16,532 nucleotides of DNA from assembly GCA_007119835.1 (NCBI GenBank), contig SKOX01000405.1:1-16532 (forward strand). The letters are read 5' to 3'. How positions within the stretch are numbered: position 1 is the first letter of the stretch; each line of letters begins with the position of its first letter. Positions 1 through 7,620 of this stretch are shown here, piece after piece. The translations under genes and the position numbers were made by a program. This DNA is from Paracoccaceae bacterium. Its GTDB lineage: Bacteria > Pseudomonadota > Alphaproteobacteria > Rhodobacterales > Rhodobacteraceae. The notes under the pieces are model-generated. The model did no database searches and was not told the origin of the DNA. It saw only the letters and a list, made by a program, of their open reading frames with translations.

Positions 1-194
1 ACGTGATCTGGCAAACCCGCCTTGCGGCCGGTGTGCAAGGCCATCCCATCACTTATGAGGTGGATGGGCGTCAGTACGTCGCCGTCGCGGCCGGTGGCGA
101 AGGCTTCGGCGCAAACCTGCTGGGGATGCTCGACGAGAGCTTCGATACCGTCAGCCAGGGTTCGTCGCTCTATGTCTTCGCGCTGCCCGAGTGA
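1..194 (+). CDS. PQQ-dependent alcohol dehydrogenase (methanol/ethanol family), C-terminal fragment
   Basis: Partial gene cut by the left window edge; the reading frame is open from base 3 and stops with TGA at 192-194. The ~64 visible residues match the last beta-propeller blade of quinoprotein methanol/ethanol dehydrogenases: the segment GVQGHPITYEVDGRQYVAV corresponds to the family's conserved G-x-P-x-T-Y-E-x-x-G-x-Q-Y-x-x-V stretch, and the protein ends in LYVFALPE, the usual closing strand. Family members are periplasmic and oxidise primary alcohols with PQQ plus Ca2+ or a lanthanide, passing electrons to a c-type cytochrome. The residues that separate Ca-type (MxaF, ExaA) from lanthanide-type (XoxF, PedH) enzymes lie upstream of the window, so the subtype cannot be told. 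The MoxJ-like, MoxR-like and pqq genes downstream support the call. Confidence 0.88.
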   Translation, partial: VIWQTRLAAGVQGHPITYEVDGRQYVAVAAGGEGFGANLLGMLDESFDTVSQGSSLYVFALPE

Positions 195-227
195 TCAGGC
201 GTAGTTGACGCGTGAATGACGCAAAGG

Positions 228-263
228 GGGCTTCAGCGGTTCGTGCCGCTGAAGCCCGCATTT
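228..263 (+). terminator. Rho-independent-type hairpin after the dehydrogenase gene
   Basis: A perfect 12-bp inverted repeat, GGGCTTCAGCGG (228-239) and CCGCTGAAGCCC (246-257), encloses a 6-nt TTCGTG loop and is followed by a short T run (261-263). It starts 34 bp after the dehydrogenase stop codon. The stem is strong but the U-tract is weak, so it may act as a partial terminator or as a 3' stabiliser that keeps dehydrogenase mRNA more abundant than the downstream accessory genes. Confidence 0.75.
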
Positions 264-331
264 CCCGGCCCATATTCGTTCAAGATCGGTGCGGATGCGT
301 GCCGCGGATGGACGCGAAGCAGGAGAGGCGA

Positions 332-1189
332 ATGAAAGTCGGTGCGGCAATCGGCCTGGCCGCGATGCTGGGCGCCCTCGTTCCCGCCGAACGGCTGCTC
401 GCGCAGTCGCCGGACATCATTTCGCGCGATCTTTACGAGGAGCGGTTGCGCCAGGAGGGAAACCGTATCGTCTTCTGCTACAACATGGCCGGGATGATGG
501 CGGAGTTCGAGCAGGATCTGGCCCGTGAAATCGGCCAGGCCTTGCTTGCAGAGGTGCGCTTCGAGACCGTGAAAGAGGGCGATTTCATGGTCATGCCACC
601 ACCTTACGACTACCGGATGCCACTGAGTGAAGATCAGATCTTTCTGCTCATGGCCGAGCGCTGTGACGCGTTCATGGGCTTTCACCTCTCCGAGAGCAAC
701 CCCGAATGGCTGCTGGTCAGCCGGCCATATTTGGTTGCCGAGACGGTTATGGTCGCAAGCGACCCCGACTATCGCGTGGTCGAGGACATACCCTTCGGGG
801 AGCGTCTTGGCGTCCGGATGATGGCGCCCGGAGATACGCAGCTTATCAACCTCGTTGGCGCGATGCCTGATGATCGCCGATGGCGACGGGGTGCGTTTTT
901 CAACAACGAAATGCTGCTCGATAAACTTCTGGACGGCTCACTCGCCGCCGGCCTGATCTGGGAGCCGGGGCTTTACTACGCCACCGATGGCGACCCGGAG
1001 GCGCATGGCCTCTACCTCATGGACGCCATCCCCTTTCCCGTGAGGGCCGTCGAGATCGGCATCGCGACGCGGGTTCAGGACACCTATCTCAACAACCTGC
1101 TCGGCGACGCCATCTCCGCACTGGTCGCCGATGGCACCGTTACCGAACTGATGGAGCGGCACAACCTGCGACCGAGCGCGGGAGGTTGA
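332..1189 (+). CDS. MoxJ-like periplasmic solute-binding protein (family 3)
   Basis: A 285-residue secreted protein. The frame is open from 212, but that start would place the coding sequence across the terminator hairpin; ATG 332 has AGGAG at 321-325 (6-nt spacing) and opens directly with a signal peptide (MKVGAAIGLAAMLG, likely cut after LLA near residue 24). The mature part has the family 3 binding-protein layout: an opening strand ending in VFCYN (Cys49), then ERCDAFMGF (Cys111), then a closing helix ending in TELMERHNLRP. The Cys pair and the C-D-x-x-M-G motif recur in quinoprotein-dehydrogenase-associated MoxJ proteins. Such proteins are encoded next to PQQ dehydrogenases and are thought to help them mature rather than to feed a classical importer. 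No adjacent family 3 permease is present, which fits that view. Function is inferred from family and position. Confidence 0.78.
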   Translation: MKVGAAIGLAAMLGALVPAERLLAQSPDIISRDLYEERLRQEGNRIVFCYNMAGMMAEFEQDLAREIGQALLAEVRFETVKEGDFMVMPPPYDYRMPLSEDQIFLLMAERCDAFMGFHLSESNPEWLLVSRPYLVAETVMVASDPDYRVVEDIPFGERLGVRMMAPGDTQLINLVGAMPDDRRWRRGAFFNNEMLLDKLLDGSLAAGLIWEPGLYYATDGDPEAHGLYLMDAIPFPVRAVEIGIATRVQDTYLNNLLGDAISALVADGTVTELMERHNLRPSAGG

Positions 1190-1244
1190 CAGGGTGAAGC
1201 TTGCAAGCACGAGACCGTCCTTTGCCGGCCCGGTGAGGCGATAG

Positions 1245-1850
1245 ATGTTCGATCTGTCTTTCTGGCAGGTGCTGCTGCGCGCGAGCGCGGGGATCGTGAT
1301 CCTTACGGTTCATGGCGCGTCGATCGCGCTCATCGCGCGGCTGCTTGGCGATAGCGGCCCCAAGCATGACGGGCGGTTGAGCCTCAACCCCTTTGCTCAT
1401 GTCGCGGTTCTGGGGCTGCTGTCGATCGTTGCCGCTCGGGTGGGGTGGATCAAGCCCGTTGCGCTCGATGCCCGCGCGATGCGGGCCGGGCGGGCCGGGC
1501 TGTTGGTGTGCGCCCTTGGTGCGCTGCTGATCACACTCGCAATGGCGCACGGAGTCCATGCGCTGCGTCCGCTGGTGGTGTCCTCTTGGCCCGCCGACAG
1601 TTCGCCTCATGTCATCGGCTGGATCGCCACCTTCTCCAGCGTCTCGGTGTGGTTCGTTCTGGTCAATCTCCTGCCGCTGCCGCCGCTGACGGGGGGGCTG
1701 TTGATCGCTGCGCTCTGGCCAGCGGCCTACCAGCGTATCCTCGCGCATGTCTTCTGGGTCGGTGTCGGGCTCGCGGCGATATTTGTCGTCACCCGCGGCA
1801 TCGGTTTTCTGGAGTACTTGCGACCCGCCGTCCGGTTTCTGGAACCTTAG
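1245..1850 (+). CDS. Site-2-protease (M50)-like membrane protein lacking catalytic residues
   Basis: A 201-residue integral membrane protein with about five hydrophobic segments. It aligns by eye with short bacterial site-2 proteases: the first motif, normally HExxHAxxAxxLGD, reads HGASIALIARLLGD at residues 23-36; the next, RLSLNPFAH (44-52), matches R-L-T-L-N-P-x-x-H; GWIKPV (68-73) matches GWAKPV; and NLLPLPPLTGG (141-151) matches NLLPxPPLDGG. The fold markers are kept while the zinc-binding and catalytic residues are changed: Glu to Gly24, second His to Ile27, metal-binding Asp to Thr149. It should therefore be a non-proteolytic homologue. GAGG at 1235-1238 lies 6 nt before ATG 1245. It precedes the DUF4175-like gene by only 9 bp and is probably co-transcribed with it. 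Its role is unknown; a scaffold or membrane chaperone for the following proteins is a guess. Confidence 0.72.
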   Translation: MFDLSFWQVLLRASAGIVILTVHGASIALIARLLGDSGPKHDGRLSLNPFAHVAVLGLLSIVAARVGWIKPVALDARAMRAGRAGLLVCALGALLITLAMAHGVHALRPLVVSSWPADSSPHVIGWIATFSSVSVWFVLVNLLPLPPLTGGLLIAALWPAAYQRILAHVFWVGVGLAAIFVVTRGIGFLEYLRPAVRFLEP

Positions 1851-1859
1851 GGGGGCGCA

Positions 1860-3299
1860 ATGAGCGAACGCAATCTTCCCGAAGGCGATATTGCCGCCCC
1901 GCTGCGCGCCGTCATCCGGCGCCGGCGCCGGCGTACGTTCTTGACGGTGCTGTTCTTCGCGGTTGCGGCGGCGGCGGCGGCGACGCTCGCCACAAGGGGG
2001 CTTGAAGTCCTCGGCCTGGTGTCCGGGCAGTCTGTGTCGCTCGCACTTGCGGCAGCACTCGCCGGGCTGACGGTGCTGCTCGGCGGGTTGGCCTGGACCG
2101 TCCTGCGCCGCCCCTCCGATGGCGCGGTCGCCTTCGACATTGACCGCCGTGCCGGATGGGAAGAGCGGTATGGAACGGCCTGGGAGGTCAATGACGCCGG
2201 TTCGCAGGATCGAGGTGCGGTGGAGCGCGCGCTTCTCGCCTCGGTCTCGCGCGATGTCGGGCGGCTCGATCCGGCGGTGCTTGCCCCCTTTGCGACCCGC
2301 CCCTTGCTGATCGCGCTGGCGCTGGCGATTGCCCTGACGGGAGCGCTCGCAGTCGAGCGCGGTCTCCAGTCCGGGGTGCGAGACGACGCATCGGAACTGG
2401 CGGCGACCGACATGGCTGTGCCTGAGGATGAGGCTGCCACGACCGTGCAGGATGCCGCGCGGGCCGCGGCAGAGATCATCGCCCGGGATGCGGAGGAACG
2501 CGACGATCCCTATCTCACGGCGGTTGCAAGCGCGCTGCAGGACCGGCTGGCCGAGGCCGATGAACAGCCCGGTGAGCTGCCCGACTCCCTTCGCCGTGAG
2601 CTTGAGGACCTGCTCGATCACGCGGCGGCGGCCTATGGGGAGGACATGCCTGACTGGCTGGGCACCTCAGATGATCGCCTTGCCGGGCTCGACGAGCGGC
2701 TCGCGGCTTACGAGGCCGAGCAGGCCGCCGCCGAGGCGGCGGCCGCGATGCGTGACGCACGGCGCGCGGAAGGCGAGCCGCCAGGAATGTATGAGGCGTC
2801 GCCCGATCTGCAGGAACGCTTCGCAAACCGGCGCGAGGAGGAGATCATCGCCGGCCCCGATGCTGAACGCGAAGACGGCGCGCCCTCCGACGGGCCGGCA
2901 GCTGGCGGCGAGGAGGAGGGCATTCGCCCGATGGAGCCGCAGGAGTGGGTATCGGTCGGGCAGATGCCGGTGGGCGCGGCGCTTCAGTCGGGGCGCGGGG
3001 AAAGCGATGCCGCAGGTCTGGGCTCGGAGACGCTGGAGGAGGACGCCGCCTTTGCCGAGATCGAGGGGAGGGCCGGCGAGGAGATGGTGCTGGCCGGCGA
3101 ACCCGACAGCGGGGGGCGGCGCATCCGCATAGAGGTCATCCCCGAATTGGCGGCCGGGGAGGTCGGGCAAGCCGCGTCGGCAGGGGCAGCGCGGGCCGGC
3201 GCTGGCGCCTCGGCGGATGTGACGGCACCGCGGCGCGAATTCATCCCCTCGGACAACCTCACCGTGATCAAGCGGTACTTCGCGCGGGCACCGCAATGA
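1860..3299 (+). CDS. DUF4175-like three-TM protein with a long acidic low-complexity tail
   Basis: A 479-residue protein. After a basic N-terminus (five Arg in a row at 21-25) come hydrophobic segments near 26-44, 59-81 and 148-166. The stretch after TM2, AFDIDRRAGWEERYGTAWEV, resembles the R-x-D-x-x-x-G-L-x-x-R-x-x-T-A-x-E region of DUF4175-type proteins encoded in MoxR/VWA operons. The rest is rich in Ala, Glu, Asp and Gly with coiled-coil-like parts (about 190-330), and the C-terminus REFIPSDNLTVIKRYFARAPQ resembles the V-P-x-E-x-x-x-x-V-x-R-Y-F ending of such proteins. At 479 residues it is shorter than the ~800 usual for DUF4175. The product is probably an inner-membrane partner of the BatA/VWA protein encoded 16 bp downstream. 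The family assignment is by eye and moderate; the biochemical role is unknown. Confidence 0.55.
   Translation: MSERNLPEGDIAAPLRAVIRRRRRRTFLTVLFFAVAAAAAATLATRGLEVLGLVSGQSVSLALAAALAGLTVLLGGLAWTVLRRPSDGAVAFDIDRRAGWEERYGTAWEVNDAGSQDRGAVERALLASVSRDVGRLDPAVLAPFATRPLLIALALAIALTGALAVERGLQSGVRDDASELAATDMAVPEDEAATTVQDAARAAAEIIARDAEERDDPYLTAVASALQDRLAEADEQPGELPDSLRRELEDLLDHAAAAYGEDMPDWLGTSDDRLAGLDERLAAYEAEQAAAEAAAAMRDARRAEGEPPGMYEASPDLQERFANRREEEIIAGPDAEREDGAPSDGPAAGGEEEGIRPMEPQEWVSVGQMPVGAALQSGRGESDAAGLGSETLEEDAAFAEIEGRAGEEMVLAGEPDSGGRRIRIEVIPELAAGEVGQAASAGAARAGAGASADVTAPRREFIPSDNLTVIKRYFARAPQ
1965..1982 (+). repeat. (GCG)6 trinucleotide tract inside the DUF4175-like gene
   Basis: Six consecutive GCG triplets lie in the part of the gene encoding an alanine run in the first membrane segment. 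Slippage by whole triplets would change the number of alanines without breaking the frame. It probably reflects high GC and Ala content rather than a dedicated switch. Confidence 0.6.
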
Positions 3300-3315
3300 C
3301 GGGGGAGGGGGGTGC

Positions 3316-6300
3316 ATGCTGAACTTCGCCGCTCCTGGCTTCCTCGCGCTCGGGCTGCTGGCCCTGGTCGTCGTTCTGCTCCACAGCCGGCGCCAGCGTC
3401 GCCAGGTGGTGGGCAGCCTGCGTCTGTGGCAGGAGTTGCGCCTGCCGGCCGGCGCGCGAAGAGCGCGGCGCCAATGGCCGCCCGTGAGCCTTCCGATGCT
3501 GTTGCAGATCGGTGCCGTCGTGGCATTCGCGCTCGCCCTTGCGCAGCCCAATACCGGAAGCGAGAGGGCGCCCGAGCATCTGGTCGTCGTGCTCGACGCG
3601 TCCGCGGAAATGGGCATTCGCGAGGATGGGGGGCGCACACGCCTGGACATCGCCCGCGCAGAGCTTGAGCAGGTTCTGGGTGGTGCCGGAACAATCGGAC
3701 CGGAGCGGTTGTCGGTCGTGGTTGCGGGTCCGCGACCCGAGATCGCCGCAGCGCGCTGGACATGGCGCGAAGGGCGGCTCGACGCAGCGCTTGAGGGGCT
3801 GACTGCTGCGGATGCCGCCGCCGACTGGGACGGCGTCGCGCGCCGCCTGGAGGGGGTCCTCAATCTCGACGCGGAGGAGACGCGGCTGATCTTCGTCTCG
3901 GCGGGGCCAGTGCCCGCGATGCTTGAACAGCTTGCCGGTGAGGCGATCATCCCGTTGCGGGTCGGAACCCCGCAGCCCCGCTTGCAGGTGGGCGCCGAGG
4001 TGCGCGCACTGGATGCAACGGAGGGGCGGTGGCGCATCACCGGAGAGGCTGCCTTTCTCGACGGGCTTGAAGGCGAGGGCGCCCTGACGGTCGGCTATGC
4101 GTCCAGCCCCGATGTCTCCCCGCTTCCCTGGGCAGAGATCGCTGTGGAGCCGGGCGAGGAGGCGCGCGCGGAGTTCGAGGTCGATCTCGAGCTTCCCGGC
4201 CCTGGTATTCTCACCCTCCGGGCGCCTGCGCGCGAGGGAACCGAGGCGCTGGCCCGTTTCGTGCTCGAGGACCGGCCTGGGCGCATGGATGTCCTTTATC
4301 TTGGCGCGGCGGCGGATCAACCTCTGCTGCGCGCGCTCAGGGCGCGCGAAGGCGTCGATATCTACCAGGCCGACCGCTTGCCCGACGACGTGTCGCGTTT
4401 CGCGCTCGTTGTCATCGACGGTGTAACCGTCGCGCGCGCGCCGGAGACCAATAGCGTATGGATCGGCGCCGCCAGGATCGAGGGAACGCAGCCACCCGAG
4501 CCGCTCGACGCGCCTGACCCCGATTCATGGAACAATTCGCATCCGCTGTCCGCCAATCTCGACTGGAGCGAACTGGTCCTCGACGCGGCGGTCGCACTCG
4601 CGCCGCGTAGCGACAGCGCGGTCTTGCTGGAAAGCGGCGGCGCAGCACTTATCCAGGCCGGGACCGGGCCTTTCGGCCGCGAGCTTCGGCTTGCCTTCGA
4701 CCCTGCGCAGAGCAACTGGCCCGCGCAGGGCGGCTTCCCGATCTTCGCATCGGCGCTCATCGACTGGATGGCACAGAGGCCCGGCGATATCGCGCGCTCG
4801 GCCTGCGTCGTCGGGGAGCGCTGCGCGATGGATCCGCGCCTGGCCGGTGAAACGCTCACGCCAGTCGAAGGTGCCCCCGATCTTGAACCGGTGACGCTTA
4901 CCTCGGAGGGTTTCGTGCCCCGCCGCGCGGGACTCTTCCGCCTCGGGACCGGCGAGGATGCGCAGCTCGTCGCGGTCAACCCCGGAAACCCGGCCGTCGG
5001 GGCGCGCGCATCCGTCGCGGATCCGTCTGCCGGATCAGGGGATCCCGACATCGCACTTGCCGGTGCCCTTCCGAACAGCTGGGCGATCTGGTTTCTCGCC
5101 GCCGCCGCGGCATTCGTGATTGGCGATACGGTTCTGGCTATGCGGCACGGTGGAGCTTGGCTGAACCGCATGCGTCCGCTGGCCTTCGCCGCCATCGGTG
5201 GCGCAGTGCTCGCCTGGATCAACGCGCCGTTTCCGGTCCCGCAGGCCCGCGAGATGGTGATCAGTATCGAATCCCCGGTTCAGACATTTCCCGGCGCCGG
5301 CGAGGCGACCAGCGCCGGCGGTTTCACCGGCCCGCGCCTGGGTGTGATCCGCGCCGCGGCGAGTCCGGCGGTCATTTCGGATACTCATGGCAGCCGCGGA
5401 GAGATCCGCGCCGCGTCGCCCGGACCGCTCGCGCAGGGGGAGGCTGCGCTGGAGCTGGCCGCCGCGATGATCCCGCCCGATCGTGACGGACGCATCGTTC
5501 TGGGAAGCGACCTTGCTTCGCGCCCGGCCGATCTCGCCAGGCTGGGCGCGCGCGACATCGTGGTGGACCATCTCTCCGGGCGCGCGGTGCCCGATGGCGA
5601 GGTCGCGGTGCGCGGCATCGAGTTGCCGCGCCACGTCCTTGCCGGGGACGGGGTGCCCATGATCGGGCTGGTCCATGCGCACACCGCCACGGATGCCGTG
5701 CTGACCATCCGCAGCGACGGCGAAACCGTCGCCGAGCAGGATGTCGCGCTCGAAGCCGGTAACAACCGCATCGAAACGGTGCTGCCGGGAATGGACGAGG
5801 GCGAGACCCTGATCGAGCTGGAGATCGCTGCTCCGGGCGACACCTTCACGGAAAACAATCGGGCCGGCCGGATCGTCAAAACGGCGGGCGCACGGCCGAT
5901 CGCGGTCATCTCGCCAAGCCGGGAGCATGGCGAGGCCTTCGCGGCTCTGCTGGAGCGCGGCGGGCTGGAGGCCGAGGTCGTCGCGCCCAGCCGCGCGCCG
6001 CAATACATGCGCGGGTTTCTGGAATATGGCGGCGTGGTGATGCTCAACACCCCCGCGATCGGCCTCTCCATCCGCCAGATGCGGATTCTTGAAACGGCGG
6101 TCTCCCAGCACGGGATCGGGCTGTTGATGCTCGGGGGCGAGAACAGCTTCGGCCCCGGGGGCTATTTCGAGACGCCGCTGGAGCAGCTATCGCCGCTTTC
6201 GAGCCGCGTGCCGCGCGATGCGCCCGAGGTCGCGATGGCCTTTGTCCTCGACCGCTCCGGCAGCATGCAACAGCGGGTGGGGGATGGAAACCGGCTGGAC

Positions 6301-7620
6301 GTGGCGAAACAGGCGACGCGTTCGGCAGCCGAGTTGCTCAACCCGCAAAGTCAGATCGGAATTGTCGTCTTCGACGCCGAGGCGCGCGTACTCCTGCCCG
6401 TGCAGGATCTCGATATCGAGCGGATCGAGGCGGTACTGGGCGACGTCGATCCGGGCGGCGGTACGGCAATCTATCCGGGCCTGGTCCTGGCCTGGGAGCA
6501 GATGCAAGGCGTCGATGCCTCCGCGCGCCATATCGTCGTGATGACCGACGGGCTGAGTCAACCAGGCGATTGGCCCGAAATCCTGGGGGAGATAACCGCC
6601 GCGGGGGTCACGGTATCCGCTGTGGCGATCGGTGAGGGATCCGACCGCGCCACGGTGGAAACGATCGCCGAACTCGGCGGCGGCGCCGCGCATGTCACGC
6701 GCGATTTCGAGGCGCTTCCCTCGATCCTGTCGCAGGAGGCGATGGTGCTCTCGGCTCCGATCGAGGAAGGGCATAGCCAGCCCATCTGGCGCGACCGGGA
6801 GGCACGCTTTCTGCGCGGGCTGCCCGATCCGATGCCGCCGATCGAGGGTTTCGTCCTGACCACCGCCAAGCCCGAGGCACGGCTGGCCATGACGACACCC
6901 GACAGCGAGGGTGAGGACGCGCCCCTTATGGCCTGGTGGCGTTATGGCCACGGCAATGTGCTTGCCTTCGCCTCCGACGCGACCGGTCTGTGGACCGAGC
7001 GCTGGCACGGGCTGGAGCAGTATTCCGCGCTCTGGGTTCAGGCGCTGCGCGAGTTCCAGCCGGCGACCGCGCCTCCCGGCGCCCATCTCTCGGCGCGCAG
7101 CGACGGCGAGACCCTGCAGCTTACGCTGACGGTGCTTGATCGCGAGGGCGATCCGCGCCGGGGGCTGGACATGACCGCCTCGGTCGATACCCCTGAAAGC
7201 GGGACGGTTGCGATTCCGATCCGCGAGCAGCGCGACGGCATCTACCACGCTCACCTGCCCCTGGAGGCTCCGGGTCGCTATGAAAGCGTCGTGACCGTGC
7301 CCTACGACCCGAACGTTCCGGTTCTCGACCCGCAGGACGAGACGGTCAGCGTCGCCTATGAGCATTCTTACCCCGTCCAATTCGACGTGGCGCGCGAGAG
7401 CGGCGCCGCGCAGTGGCTGGCCGCGAATACCGGCGGGGGGGCGGCACGCAGCGCAAGTGACGTCGTCACTGCGGCTTCAGGGCTGGGATGGGGATGGCGG
7501 GGCTTCTGGCAGCTCTGGGCGGTTCTGGCGCTGACCTTCTTCATGGGCGAGATGATCCGTCGCTATGGCCCCGGTATCTGGCCGCGCCGTCAGGGAAAAC
7601 CCGAAGGGAGAGTTCGATGA
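3316..7620 (+). CDS. BatA-like / VWA / glutamine-amidotransferase-like fusion protein
   Basis: A 1434-residue inner-membrane protein with large periplasmic parts. Order of regions: BatA-type N-terminus with two membrane segments (about 5-22 and 58-76; opening FAAPGFLALGLLALVVVLLH); a first von Willebrand A-like domain whose metal site is degenerate (DASAEM at 94-99 instead of DxSxS); a GATase-fold-like stretch near 325-375; two membrane segments at about 588-608 and 622-641; a second GATase-like domain with GGENSFGPGGY (940-950); a complete VWA domain with MIDAS residues D979-x-S981-x-S983, T1050 and D1078; Ig-like strands; and a C-terminal membrane segment near 1396-1416. The two halves look like a BatA-type and a VWA/GATase-type protein, usually separate, joined in one frame. 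It resembles the VWA proteins MxaC/MxaL of methanol oxidation clusters in context only. The stop overlaps the MoxR start (ATGA), indicating translational coupling. Likely substrate: a periplasmic dehydrogenase or its partners, inferred. Confidence 0.8.
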   Translation: MLNFAAPGFLALGLLALVVVLLHSRRQRRQVVGSLRLWQELRLPAGARRARRQWPPVSLPMLLQIGAVVAFALALAQPNTGSERAPEHLVVVLDASAEMGIREDGGRTRLDIARAELEQVLGGAGTIGPERLSVVVAGPRPEIAAARWTWREGRLDAALEGLTAADAAADWDGVARRLEGVLNLDAEETRLIFVSAGPVPAMLEQLAGEAIIPLRVGTPQPRLQVGAEVRALDATEGRWRITGEAAFLDGLEGEGALTVGYASSPDVSPLPWAEIAVEPGEEARAEFEVDLELPGPGILTLRAPAREGTEALARFVLEDRPGRMDVLYLGAAADQPLLRALRAREGVDIYQADRLPDDVSRFALVVIDGVTVARAPETNSVWIGAARIEGTQPPEPLDAPDPDSWNNSHPLSANLDWSELVLDAAVALAPRSDSAVLLESGGAALIQAGTGPFGRELRLAFDPAQSNWPAQGGFPIFASALIDWMAQRPGDIARSACVVGERCAMDPRLAGETLTPVEGAPDLEPVTLTSEGFVPRRAGLFRLGTGEDAQLVAVNPGNPAVGARASVADPSAGSGDPDIALAGALPNSWAIWFLAAAAAFVIGDTVLAMRHGGAWLNRMRPLAFAAIGGAVLAWINAPFPVPQAREMVISIESPVQTFPGAGEATSAGGFTGPRLGVIRAAASPAVISDTHGSRGEIRAASPGPLAQGEAALELAAAMIPPDRDGRIVLGSDLASRPADLARLGARDIVVDHLSGRAVPDGEVAVRGIELPRHVLAGDGVPMIGLVHAHTATDAVLTIRSDGETVAEQDVALEAGNNRIETVLPGMDEGETLIELEIAAPGDTFTENNRAGRIVKTAGARPIAVISPSREHGEAFAALLERGGLEAEVVAPSRAPQYMRGFLEYGGVVMLNTPAIGLSIRQMRILETAVSQHGIGLLMLGGENSFGPGGYFETPLEQLSPLSSRVPRDAPEVAMAFVLDRSGSMQQRVGDGNRLDVAKQATRSAAELLNPQSQIGIVVFDAEARVLLPVQDLDIERIEAVLGDVDPGGGTAIYPGLVLAWEQMQGVDASARHIVVMTDGLSQPGDWPEILGEITAAGVTVSAVAIGEGSDRATVETIAELGGGAAHVTRDFEALPSILSQEAMVLSAPIEEGHSQPIWRDREARFLRGLPDPMPPIEGFVLTTAKPEARLAMTTPDSEGEDAPLMAWWRYGHGNVLAFASDATGLWTERWHGLEQYSALWVQALREFQPATAPPGAHLSARSDGETLQLTLTVLDREGDPRRGLDMTASVDTPESGTVAIPIREQRDGIYHAHLPLEAPGRYESVVTVPYDPNVPVLDPQDETVSVAYEHSYPVQFDVARESGAAQWLAANTGGGAARSASDVVTAASGLGWGWRGFWQLWAVLALTFFMGEMIRRYGPGIWPRRQGKPEGRVR

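Noticed and set aside
212..331. Longer N-terminus (40 more residues) for the MoxJ-like protein from ATG 212
   Set aside because: It would translate across the 228-257 hairpin, bury the signal peptide, and has no better ribosome site; ATG 332 has AGGAG at the right spacing.
1140..2621. 493-codon open frame on the minus strand opposite the MoxJ-like, S2P-like and DUF4175-like genes
   Set aside because: Composition is Arg/Gln/Pro/His-rich without any recognisable domain, as expected for the antisense of GC-rich genes; the + strand genes are well supported.
2667..4320. Two long minus-strand frames opposite the DUF4175-like and VWA genes
   Set aside because: Low-complexity Arg/Ser/Pro translation, no motif and no ribosome site that I can see; shadows of the + strand genes.
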